From the NCBI GenBank assembly GCA_016758965.1, contig JAEPRB010000453.1:1-20126 (forward strand): a stretch of DNA of 20,126 nucleotides, read 5' to 3'. Below the pieces are notes generated by a model that saw only the letters and a list, made by a program, of their open reading frames with translations, was not told the origin of the DNA and searched no databases. Position 1 is the stretch's first letter; each line of letters opens with the position of its first letter. Position numbers and translations under genes: made by a program. Positions 1 to 9,420 of the stretch are shown in pieces. The DNA comes from Circinella minor (lineage: Eukaryota > Mucoromycota > Mucoromycetes > Mucorales > Lichtheimiaceae).

Positions 1-1602
1 ATTATTCTCTCGTTACCCACTTTATCATCTGTTTATTTATTTTAGTGTATCATCAACCGTTATCGTCTGATTATCTATTTCATTGTATTACGATCATGCT
101 TTCATACCATGGATATTATTATATAGATTTATTATTTATAAACAATAGTGTAACTAAAGACAAAGAAAAGTGATTGCAATTTTATTATGGAGCTTTAGTC
201 TAGTCACGTATACTCGATTATGGCTTACTCCACCAGGATCCCCATCTATGTTAACAAAAACAAGGATGGATGATATTAAAATAACACCAAGATTATCACT
301 TTGTAATATTAACGGTGAGGTGAGAGTTTGTACAAAATGTAATGTAACGAAACCAGATAGAACACATCATTGTCGACATTGTAATCAATGTGTCCTAAAG
401 ATGGATCAGTATGTTATCTTTACTTTTTTTTTTGCTCTCTGTTGCCTTATTTATAGTATGCACATATGTATGATCACCATTAATTGTTTTTTTTTATTCT
501 TTATAGTCATTGTCCATGGTAATATATATTCATCAAGTTATGGTTGGAAGGGGGGTGGAGGACAGAAGAGAATTATATAGTAACTATATTACATAATACT
601 GTATTTGGATAATACTATAGGATTGGAGGATGTGTTGGTAAAAATAATCAAAAATTATTTTACCTCTTCCTTGTGTATACTACGACATATGCTTTTTGGA
701 TGACGAGTGTGATATTTGAGCCATTGACTCATGCGATCTTTAAGGGTCAGCCCATCAATTTAAGATTATGTTGGGACGTGTATAAGCTTTACTTGTATAC
801 ACTCTTTAGAATTGCTGTGAACATTTACCATATTGGGCGTCATTTATCTTGGATTCCTTTACTTACTGATGTCATTGGATGGGTAATAATAATAATAATA
901 ATAATAAACTAACAATCAACTACATAAAAATTATATATTAATACTATTTATTATAAAATAGGGTGAATATCGTTACATTGATATACATTGGGTGGTCATG
1001 CTTTTACTGTAATAAGAACTTTTTTTTTTAATTGGTCTTACTACTATTTTATTGTTTTCCCACCTAATTTTTCTTCAACCCTTAAATCCCCTCCCACACA
1101 GGTCCCAGATGACTCATATGACATACTTGAATCTTTTTTTTTTCACTTACATAATAGTGGGATACTGTTTACGGTAGTGCTGAGCGGTTTCACAGGATTT
1201 CATACTTATTGTATTTTGCGAAACAAGACCACAATTGAACATGTTAGTTCTCGTCCATATTATATCCGTTACAATTATCCTGACGACGAAAACGACCAGC
1301 AACAAAATAGTTTCATTGTTATCACTATGGAGTCATCAGAACGACCATGGGATAATGGTATAAGAAATAACTGGAATTCAGTCATGGGCGTTTCCCCATT
1401 GATTTGGTTTGGTAAGATAGCAAAAAAAAAATCATTGCTTTCCTCTTTGCTTCGGGATAGAACTGAAAAAGAGAAACTGAACTTTTACTATTATACTTAT
1501 AAAATAGTTCCAGTTGTTAAAGAAGGATATATCAAAACAAATAACAAGTCATCGTCATTGTTTAGTGACACAGTATATAATCGTATTGATAAACAAAAAT
1601 GA
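1..1602 (+). CDS. PFA3: Pfa3-like DHHC protein S-palmitoyltransferase, 5' partial
   Basis: Multi-pass membrane enzyme that transfers palmitate to cysteines of target proteins; yeast Pfa3 acts on Vac8 at the vacuole. Exons read from frame and GT-AG sites: 3-84, 171-408, 507-518, 621-882, 962-1008, 1158-1602, giving 361 visible residues; the start lies left of the window. Order: TM1 (exon 1) and TM2 (after the first intron), TPPGSP, then the Cys-rich domain CTKCNVTKPDRTHHCRHC, KMDHHCPW formed across three exons, IGGCVGKNNQKLFYLF, TM3, TM4 (exons 962 and 1158), and NKTTIE (the TTxE-type motif). The tail contains NNWNSVMGVSPLIWF, which resembles the Pfa3 C-terminus. The catalytic Cys codon is 511-513, inside a 12-nt exon. 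The first exon and its intron (85-170) are the least certain junctions, supported by an open frame that restores a hydrophobic TM1/TM2. Specific Pfa3 orthology is by motif resemblance; DHHC membership is secure. Confidence 0.88.
507..518 (+). other. PFA3: 12-nt microexon encoding the DHHC catalytic residues
   Basis: Flanked by acceptor TTATAG and donor GTAATA. It supplies the last base of the first His codon plus His-Cys-Pro and two bases of Trp. With neighbours 171-408 and 621-882 it rebuilds DHHCPW followed by IGGCVG exactly, so the splice model is strongly constrained by the family motif. The flanking introns are 98 and 102 nt. Confidence 0.88.
883..961 (+). repeat. (TAA)n microsatellite at the 5' end of PFA3 intron 4
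   Basis: The intron opens with GTAATAATAATAATAATAA and ends TAAAATAG. The repeat starts right at the 5' splice site, so length changes there could affect donor recognition. The reading frame is phase 0 on both sides of this intron. Confidence 0.75.
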
Positions 1603-2285
1603 AAATCATTCGATACATTAATAGAAGAAAGCAATAGGTCGTTTTGTATTGATAATATTTACTTTTCGTTTCATGGATACTTCTATTATATACGTGATGA
1701 AATGTAATAAGACAAATACTGCTATTTTATACTTGTAATAATAATAATAATAATAATTAAGAGCATTACAATGTAATATATGTTAAACAAAACTTGAAAA
1801 GAATAAACACATAATAATTTATCACCTCTTTTTTCTTCGTTGTATTTTTTTTTTTTTGTGATTGGAAAAAGGAAGTATTTGAATTTTTTTTTTGAAGTAT
1901 ATATCCTATAAATGATAAGAAATAAAAAAATAATAATAATATGTATAATAATATGATATAATAATATAGAAAAAGGAAATGGGAAATAAAATGCGGGTAT
2001 GTTACTAAGTTGAGTCTTTTTTTTTTTTGTTTTGTTTTGTGTGTGAATGTGCTAAGTTGTAATAGTGTGCAAACATAAGGAAAGGGAAGGAAAATGAAAC
2101 TGTGTACGGAGTCAAATAAGTATTAATATGCAAAAGAGATGTATGTGTTTATGTAATGTTGTGTGCGTTAACAAAGAAACTGACTAAAAAAAAAATTTTT
2201 TTTTGTAGATTTTCTTTCTTTTTTTTTTTTTTTTTTGTGAGGGTTTTTGTTTTTTGTTTTTTGTTTTTTTTGTTTTTTTTTTTTA
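1603..2285. other. Convergent 3' intergenic region, low complexity
   Basis: Lies between the 3' ends of PFA3 (+) and the 249-aa gene (-). It contains a TAA-type microsatellite (about 1736-1757), a canonical AATAAA at 1802-1807 suitable for PFA3 mRNA 3' end formation, and long T runs near 2216-2284 that are A runs on the minus strand. Apparent ORFs here translate to Phe/Lys runs and are not credible genes. Confidence 0.7.
1802..1807 (+). terminator. Polyadenylation signal AATAAA for PFA3
   Basis: Canonical hexamer about 200 nt after the PFA3 stop codon. It is the first canonical one in the + strand 3' flank. Usage not proven. Confidence 0.5.
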
Positions 2286-3120
2286 CTATGGATGACAATG
2301 ATGATAATTATGAATATATTGATATTGGGGTACTATTGGTTGTTGCTGTTGAATATTTCGCTTTGGTTTTGGAGGTGGTACTGTTGGCTAAATGAATATA
2401 AAATAAATTTAATTTTTCAAGATCATATAAATAATAATAAAATGGTGGGATAGGGATTGATAAAATATTTACCAAAAAGCAAACTTCATAGTCCTCTTTA
2501 CTAACAAGACCCCATTTATTATTATCTTCTTCAACTGCACGTCGATATGCTTCAGCAGCAAAAGGTGGTAAACCAAACCAAGACGAAGATTCATTATTAC
2601 GTTGTTGACGTTCTTGTTGTTGTTGTTGACTTTGTAAACAAACACGACGAATAAATTGTTCGGCTTGTTGTAACCTCAGTTCCCAAGCTGATGATGTTTG
2701 AAAATGAGAAAAGTCAATATCTCGTCCACGTAAAATCTTTTGTTGATGTTGACGTCGTCGATAATGATGAAGATGTTGTTTTTCATCTGTTATGGATGGA
2801 GGACCCGTATTCCAAAAGAGTTCATAAGCAACCGTTGAAATAGAATTAATAAGAGTTGAAGCAATTGACCGACGACGTTTGGTTGGTCTTTCATCACGCG
2901 CTGTTTCTCCCTCTTCGTTCTTCTCCTTTACTACCTGGTCTCGCTGATATGGGTCGTAACTAGAACCGAAAATTTGTCGTTTAACTGTACCAAGTAACCG
3001 TTTCATACGACGTGGTTGGCGAATAGGTCGGATGGTTTGTTCATCATCAAGAAGTTTACCGTCGACCGACACATTTGTAGTATCAGTCACAAACGCTTGT
3101 CCGTAGAAACGTTTGGACAT
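2286..3120 (-). CDS. Unrecognised basic, Gln-rich protein, 249 aa, two exons
   Basis: I do not recognise the family. Exon 1 is 3120-2473 (216 codons from ATG, preceded by an A-rich leader) and exon 2 is 2387-2286 (33 codons plus TAG). The intron 2472-2388 runs GTAAAT to CATTTAG. Unspliced reading also stays open but gives a less protein-like tail; splicing gives a Pro/Gln-rich end (PTVPPPKPKRNIQQQQPIVP), so I prefer the spliced model. Visible features: basic patches (RQPRRMKR near 35-41; PTKRRRS near 79-85, a possible nuclear localisation signal), a His/Arg/Gln-rich stretch (117-131), a likely amphipathic helix with a poly-Gln segment (146-173), and no signal peptide or clear membrane segment. 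Composition suggests a nuclear, partly disordered protein. The upstream region is shared, divergently, with the BRAP2-type gene. Confidence 0.68.
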
Positions 3121-3963
3121 TTTTTTTTTTGGTAATAAAAAAGGTTTTGAAGTCTTTTTTTTTTTTTTTTTATTTTCTTTTTCCTCTCTCTTTTTATTTT
3201 GTTTCTTTTTTTTTTTCTTTGGGAGAATAAAAAAAAAAAAAGATCAAAGTTGAAAAATAAAAAAAGAAAGAAAAAAGAAGAAAAAAAAACGGACTACTTT
3301 AAGGAGCAGAAGAAGAGAACAAGGGTTGTAAAAAAAAGAGGTAGTTGCACACAGATACACTTTCACGTATACAAACACACACGCACAAAAAAAAAAAACA
3401 CTAATCACAAGTGAGAAAAAAGAAAGAGGAAGAAAGGAAGGAAAAGTAGTTTTTTTTTTTTTTTTTTTTTGATTGCAAAAGCAGCCTTTTTTTTTTTCTC
3501 CCGCACACATTACGTATAACATCACACATATTCCCCTTCTTCTCTCTCCTCATATAAGCAATAATAATAACCTCCCTCATGCTCCCCCCCCAAAAAAAAA
3601 AATAATTTTGTCGTTTGGAAGCTATCCATCTTTGGTTTATGCATTGCCAGAAATGATACAAGTTTTTTCCTTATTTACTCTAAACCACAGCAATAATTTT
3701 TTTCTTATTTTCATAAAAAGAGGCATAATAATAATTACAAACGACAAAAAAGTGTACGTAAGATTTCGTAAAAAAAAAAAGAAGGCCTCTGTTTTTTATT
3801 CCATACCATACTAATAAGGATCTTTTATATATTTATTAGTTATTCAAAGCTAAAGAAATAATCGAGAAACTATAAAAATATAACTAATGTAGTGTTCTTT
3901 TGAACACAGCCTCAATATGTTCATCAACATGCAATCATTTTAATAATGAGATAATTATTTCAC

Positions 3964-4003
<40 letters not shown>

Positions 4004-4711
4004 CAATAATAGTTAATAGCAAAAGTCATATAATAACGAGTTATCTGTATCTTAGCGACGAAAATTACTTTGTTATATGTAATAGAAATCAATTTTTACA
4101 ATTCTAACGAAGGACAGATGCTTTTTGAATGGCTATAATTGTTAATTCTCGGCACTACACACACCCCAACAGGTGATTTTTTTTAAGCCATAAAATACAT
4201 TTTACGTATAGCTGTTATACCCTAATTGCTGCGCTATCTTGCTGTATACTGTCCCGGTTGAAAAAGGTCTTTGATGATGATATATTTAGGTAATGGTCTG
4301 ATAAACGAAAAAAAAAAAAGCCGCCCGTCATCGTCGTGGCCATGCATCACCTGCTTTTCTTTTTACAACCCTCAAATGTAAATAAATAAGAAAAGTAAGT
4401 TCCATATGATATGTATTTTTTTTTTTTTAGAAAATCTCCCACCTTACACCTTTATCACCAACAAGTGAAGTTTACTAACGATGAATTGTGTGTGTTACTA
4501 TTATTATTTCCCATTTATTTATTTTTTTTAATCGGTAACGCAGTAAGAGTCGTTTGGACCAATAAAATCGTTTTTGATATGTACACCCAAAAATGTAAAA
4601 AAAAAAAATCAATGCACGCTAAAGGAACACGACGTAATTATTTTTTGTTCCACGATTCTATTATACATACTTTAAAATAACTCCTCTCAAAGAAAATAAG
4701 AGAATGAGACC
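3121..4711. other. Divergent intergenic/promoter region, homopolymer-rich
   Basis: Separates the 249-aa gene (-) from the RING/ZnF-UBP gene (+). About 3121-3230 is T-rich and about 3230-3300 A-rich on the + strand, followed by further A and T runs to 3800 and a perfect TTA microsatellite at 3964-4003. ORFs here consist of Lys/Phe/Ser runs from low-complexity DNA. No TATA box close to the ATG at 4712 was found. I see no RNA gene or coding exon. Confidence 0.65.
3964..4003. repeat. (TTA)13 microsatellite
   Basis: About 13 uninterrupted TTA units, in the intergenic region about 700 nt upstream of the RING/ZnF-UBP gene. Confidence 0.9.
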
Positions 4712-6674
4712 ATGGCATCTTCACAATATCGATCGAATGGAAAAATTAGTCTTGATCTTGTTGGATTAGTTGTACGTCTTTCGAATCAACCTGATCATGG
4801 CATTTTACATTTATATCGAGGCAACGATGGTAATATTAAACAGGACCAAAACCAAAAAGATACCACAGTTGCTTCTTCTGAAAATACAACAAAGACAAAC
4901 GCGACAAGTACTATTGTATGTAGTTTAGATATTCCATCCTATCTTACTGTACCTGATTTTTTAAGCTTCGTTGAACCTGTCGATTCATTTGTGAGCCATT
5001 ATCGAATTATCCGGTAAACTATTATAATCAGATGTTGTTGTTTTTATTTTCTCACTTTTAACGATCTATGTACTGTTATTGATATATGTTTTCAATAACA
5101 CAGAGAAACCAATCCGGATAAATATATGGTATTGATGAAGTTTCGTGATTCTGATGCGGCACGGGATTATTATACGCAATACAATGATCGTCGATTCAGT
5201 TCAATGGAGGTAACATGTTATAAGATAGAAAGTGTATTCAATTGATAGATAAAACATGATCGAGTAATTAATCAAGTTGTTGCTTGCATATTTTTCTTTT
5301 CAATTAGCCAGAAATATGTCGAGTTGTTTATATCCAATCTGTTGAAATGAATTCCGTACTTATGCCACCTTATACTTTCCCCTTTGTCAATGATACAACG
5401 ACCATCCGTCGAGCTAACGATGACACACCTATTTGTCCTGTTTGTTTAGAACGTATGGATGAAAAAGTGACAGGTTTACTTACCATTCTCTGTCAACACA
5501 CATTTCATTGCTATTGTCTTTCAAAATGGGGTGATGGCAGTTGTCCGGTATGTCGATATTCACAAAAGCCTGTCAATGATGATGATGTGGTACCAGATGA
5601 TCAACAACAATCACAACAAAACCCACAGCAACAGCAACAGCAACACCAATTGTCACATCAGCAGCAAAAACAATGGTCTTATCGCGAAGCAAACGAATGT
5701 TCATTATGCGGATCAACAGAAAATTTATGGATTTGTTTAATTTGTGGTCACATTGGATGCGAACAAGGAGCACATGCATTGGAACATTCGAACCATAGTA
5801 ATCATCCATATGCTTTAGAAATAGAGACACAACGAGTATGGGATTTTGCAAGTAATGGATATGTTCATCGATTGATTCAAAACATGGTGGATGGTAAATT
5901 GGTTGAATTACCAGGTGGATCAGATGAACCATCGTCTACTATCGATACATCGGGTACATCTCAAGTAAGCTTTCTATATCCTTCAAATAAATTCCACTGA
6001 CCTGAATAAACAAGAAAGAAATAAAAAGAAGGATAAATACTAATAAAAATATAATATAGGAAAAACTAGATGCCATGTCATTAGAATATAGTTATTTAAT
6101 GACATCTCAATTAGATTCTCAACGAATCTATTATGAAGATTTTTTGGATGATGCTACTTCTCAACTATCAACACTCACAGCTCAAGTCAAAAGTTTAACC
6201 AAAGAATCACAACATTTACATGTTGAAAAAGAAAAGACATCTATTCGATGTCAAGACGTCAAAACAGCACTTGAGGATGGAACACTTTATAAAGAGCGAG
6301 TTGATAAATCATTACAAGGATATAAAGATCAATATGAAAGTTCACGGCGTCATTTGACTGCCGAAAAAGAGGTTAGTTGCATAAAAAAAAAAGAAAAACT
6401 TGATTCTTATCATTACAATTGACTGATCTTGTTCTCTTTCCCCTCCCTAATATATTAGAAAACCAATACACTTTTAAAAGAAAATGAGGCTTTACAAGAA
6501 TCGATTGAACAAAAACAGAAAATGGTCAAGGAGTTAGGTGATCAAGTGCGTGATCTCAAGTTCTTTTTAGAGGCACGTGAAAAGGTCCAGGAGCATCCAG
6601 AATTGGGAGGTGGGAGTGTTGGTACCAGGTCATCTTCTTCTGGTCGTAAATTAAAAAGGGGTGCAAAGAGGTAA
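4712..6674 (+). CDS. ETP1: BRAP2/ETP1-type RING-H2 and ZnF-UBP ubiquitin ligase, 530 aa
   Basis: Cytosolic E3 ligase family (human BRAP/IMP, yeast Etp1). Exons 4712-5013, 5104-5209, 5308-5964, 6060-6371, 6459-6674; all introns are GT-AG and every join keeps frame. Order: N-terminal BRAP2 RRM-like domain (about 1-150, with YRIIRETNPDKYMVLMKFRD); RING-H2 with C179, C182, C198, H200, H203, C206, C215, C218; Gln-rich linker (about 234-258); ZnF-UBP (C267, C270, C279, C282, H284, C287, followed by RVWDF and YVHRLIQ); a long coiled coil (about 360-510); and a basic Ser/Lys tail. Length fits the family (yeast about 585, human about 592). Oddity: after the finger's GC the usual GRY is replaced by EQG and the following loop is about two residues short. 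The start ATG at 4712 follows GAGACC and begins the BRAP2 domain at a sensible distance. Confidence 0.93.
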
Positions 6675-7099
6675 CAAAAAATATGGTACTTTTCCTTTTT
6701 TTCCCCCTCTCACGGCTTACTGTTCCGATATCATTATAATAAGCCTAACTCATAGAATCATACATCAATAATAACAACAACAAACTAGCATCTTATGACA
6801 AAACCACTACCATTACACAACTTTTTTTCTCCCTTGTAATGTTTTTTTCTCATCCTAAAAAGTTTTTATCTATACCCCCCATCAAAATCAATTCTTCTTT
6901 ATTGTAAGAAAAAAAATAGTGAACTATTATTTACATATACTATTCATTTCTAGATAACGAGAAAAATGATTCTCAAATGGAAAATAATATCTTTTTAGTA
7001 TGTAAAAAGAGAGTGATGTTTTTTCTATAATGTTTGAAAATATACAATCGATTTATGTTAGATTATTTTAAACTGATCATTTTTTAGGGTTGTTATATA

Positions 7100-7111
7100 T
7101 ACTACGTAGTA
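7100..7111. repeat. Palindrome TACTACGTAGTA (copy 1)
   Basis: Perfect 12-bp palindrome; its 10-bp core ACTACGTAGT recurs exactly 140 bp downstream. Confidence 0.85.
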
Positions 7112-7235
7112 CGGATTTTATGGGAGTTACATTCTTACCATACCTATCAAATTTTTATATGTTTATTTTACTTCACTTATATCATCATGGAATAATTTAT
7201 TCTTTGTCAACGGCCTACATATTATCAAATGTATA

Positions 7236-7255
7236 AAAATACTACGTAGTATTTT
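7236..7255. repeat. 20-bp perfect palindrome (copy 2)
   Basis: AAAATACTACGTAGTATTTT is self-complementary over all 20 bases and shares the core ACTACGTAGT with the copy at 7100-7111. Confidence 0.88.
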
Positions 7256-7387
7256 AGTTTTTTGATTCAATTCGTCAAATTAAAAAAAGTAGCATTAGAC
7301 AAGTTTTTGAACATCGAAAAGGATCAAAGTGATGCTGCACAGTATATAAAATGACGATGGGGGAAAAAAGGAGGTTCTTATAAGTAG

Positions 7388-7403
7388 TTGTAGTATACTA
7401 CAA
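7388..7403. repeat. 16-bp perfect palindrome
   Basis: TTGTAGTATACTACAA is fully self-complementary. The half-sites are the same GTAGTA/TACTAC elements, in the opposite order to the copies at 7100 and 7236. Confidence 0.85.
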
Positions 7404-7870
7404 AATTCTGGATTATTCATAGATCGCATTGCATTTTTCGTAGTACGCACATAATTATATATGTTTTTTTCTGTTAATATAATATATATATCGTTAAAAC
7501 ACATTTGCTACCTATTGGTTTCGAGTAATCTAACCCAGCAGCACCAGTAATGTAAAGCTATCATGTTTTTACGCAATATCTAGCATTTTTTTTATCTACG
7601 TATATAGAAACAAAAAGGTGTAAAATGTAATATCAAACTAATCACTTCATGTATCTTGATTGATCTTCTTTTTACGTACATACATTTCATGGGTTTTATT
7701 ATACCGGTCAGGTTTAAAATTATGTTATATGAGATATATATACCTTCAATAGATAGTGAGTTGTTGTAGTATCACGTGTACTATTTTGGTAATACCTGTT
7801 GGCCCGATGGAAAGTTTATTTTACTGTAATCAATATTATAGTTAGTATGTATGTACGTATTAGAGTGAGT

Positions 7871-7971
7871 GCAGCGGTGGACTGTAAAAAAAATTGTAAA
7901 TCTGAGAATAAAATTGGACTGTAAAATTTAACATCACTACAGCTGAGGTTTGCAACAGCGGTGAACTGTAA
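7871..7971 (+). repeat. Direct repeats around GGACTGTAA
   Basis: GCAGCGGTGGACTGTAA (7871-7887) recurs as ACAGCGGTGAACTGTAA (7955-7971), with an intermediate partial copy TTGGACTGTAAAA near 7914-7926. They lie just upstream of the decayed gene at 8031-8696 and may be remnants of its flanks or of a mobile-element end. Confidence 0.6.
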
Positions 7972-8030
7972 CTTCAATTTGTTTGAGAGTAACAAGGTCC
8001 GGATTTTCTGTAAAATATTTTTTCTTTTAG

Positions 8031-8696
8031 TTTTATTTACCCATTTCAAATTCTTTTGTCACAAGCAGCAGCCATTGACGATGAGTTTCAACAATGCGAA
8101 GAAGAAGCATTTCGTGTTTTGGAAGAGCTCGATGAGAGCTGAATGATAAGATTGATTTGCAATGGTAAGATGAACGTATTGAAAAGTGACTCACAACGTG
8201 CCTTACACAATGTTTTTTCGCTATAGGATTGAACGTCAAGCAACAGAAACAGGTAAAAGGAAATGGGACGGTATTGCATTCACGCGTTCAAAAAATGCAT
8301 TGGTCGCGGTGTTAATTGAGTTTTCCGGCGGTTTGGAGGCCAACTCGGACCACAGCAAGGAAAACCATGATCTTCAAAAAATTCTTCCATGTATCAAACA
8401 AATCAATGACAGCAGACCATCATTGCCATCAGCAACATACTGCGTCCGTTTCACAGGTGATTTTCGTTTACTATAAATAATATATAATATTTTTCACGAT
8501 ACTGATTGGGCAAATAGACCGACATCTCTTATTTGAGGGTGTAACAAGTTTAAACGACCAATTGCATTTGAAGAAGAAGTATGCTGATATACTGTGTCCG
8601 ACAACACGATCAGAGCTGAAAGAGTGTGCCAAGCTACTTCCTGTCCTTTTCGCTTGGAAACAAGCTGTACTTGACGTTATTACAGACCTTACATGA
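8031..8696 (+). pseudogene. Spliced gene of a fungal lineage-specific family, frameshifted
   Basis: Three exons can be read: 8031-8164 (3' of acceptor TTTTAG; upstream exons unknown), 8227-8456 and 8518-8696, with 62- and 61-nt GT-AG introns. Exon 1 reads AAAIDDEFQQCEEEAF, VLEELDE, then stops at 8140-8142 unless two bases within GAGAG (about 8134-8138) are skipped, after which LNDKIDLQW joins IERQATETGKRKWDGIAF. Exon 2 contains VLIEFSGGLEANS and SATYCVRFTD; exon 3 contains RHLLFEGVTSLNDQLHL and LFAWKQAVLDVITDLT before TGA. Coding quality is high on both sides of the frameshift, so the lesion looks recent or is a sequence error. I associate the KWDG / IEFSGG pattern with abundant uncharacterised Mucoromycota proteins, perhaps nuclease-like; that is recollection, not a shown match. 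Function unknown. Confidence 0.62.
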
Positions 8697-9420
8697 TTAT
8701 CTTGCTCAAGCTCTCCAAATAATCAGCATTTTCTTTTCCGTAACATACTCAAAACACATATCTAGTAATTTTCTCATCAACACACCTCTAATTAGAGAGT
8801 TTCGGGAATTCGTATTTTCATGAAAATACGAAATCAACCCAAATATGGATGAAATGTAAAATGATTTTGCTGAGAAGTTTTCTGGTAACACAACAATGCT
8901 ATGAAGAGTAAATTTCAGATATTATTATTGGAACGGTGCAAGTTTTAGCGTTATTCATACATCGCTTTTGGATTTGTAAATACGAAGTGGTTCAAAATCC
9001 GACAAGTTTCTTTTTATCCTTATTTGTATACCATATCCATTTACTATTTTTAAAAAGTCATGTCTCTTTATCAAGGAATACCTTGTGGTTTCTTTTCACT
9101 TCAAATGTATACCACAACTTATTATTCAGTCATTTCAATTTCGAAATAAAAATGCTCATTCAATAGCAAGTTGCTTCCCATTTAAAAGAAAGAACAAGGC
9201 TGACAAGGTACCAGCGGTACTACCATCCAATCTTCTATGGGAATATAAGTTTTTTTTTTCCTTTTTTCTTTTCACATAGATGCAAATTATGTTAATTATA
9301 CACTACCTCTTGTAAATACGATCAATATCTTATATATAATTGATATCTCTTAGTATAAAAACATAAAACTACCAACTTTAGTACTGGATTTTGCATTGAA
9401 TAGCACCAAAGGACAACAAA
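8697..9420. other. Gene-free region between two relics
   Basis: No credible ORF; short open stretches translate to Phe/Ser/Leu-rich sequence. A fragment near 9170-9235 reads NKADKVPAVLPSNLLWEY in one frame and may be coding debris. It contains the 24-bp palindrome at 8809-8832. Confidence 0.5.
8809..8832. repeat. 24-bp perfect palindrome
   Basis: The left arm TTCGTATTTTCA is followed immediately by its exact reverse complement TGAAAATACGAA, with no loop. The arm carries the same TTTTCA/TTCG words as the tandem repeat at 9421-9748. Confidence 0.9.

Larger units (their letters stand above)
6675..7870. other. Gene-free AT-rich region with TAC/GTA palindromes
   Basis: Follows the RING/ZnF-UBP gene. 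No credible ORF. It holds four palindromic or near-palindromic TAGTA/TACTA sites (7100-7111, 7236-7255, 7388-7403, about 7767-7783), the last around a CACGTG E-box. No canonical AATAAA was found close to the preceding stop codon. Confidence 0.6.

Noticed and set aside
170..580. Open frame from 170 through 580 as a stand-alone 136-aa protein
   Set aside because: It reads through two introns of PFA3; the DHHCPW motif is only made by splicing 408 to 507 and 518 to 621.
988..1157. Open frame upstream of exon 1158 as PFA3 coding sequence
   Set aside because: In that frame it is low-complexity Phe/Pro/Ser sequence; splicing 1008 to 1158 restores a continuous TM4 and keeps phase.
2156..2453. Plus-strand open frames over 2156-2453
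   Set aside because: Phe/Lys runs from T and A tracts, antisense to the end of the 249-aa gene.
3199..3814. Several open frames on both strands
   Set aside because: Lys- or Phe-run translations of homopolymer DNA with no motif or codon pattern.
4411..4680. 89-aa open frame just before the RING/ZnF-UBP gene
   Set aside because: Hydrophobic and Lys-run mix without family features; it ends 32 nt before the real start and looks like leader sequence.
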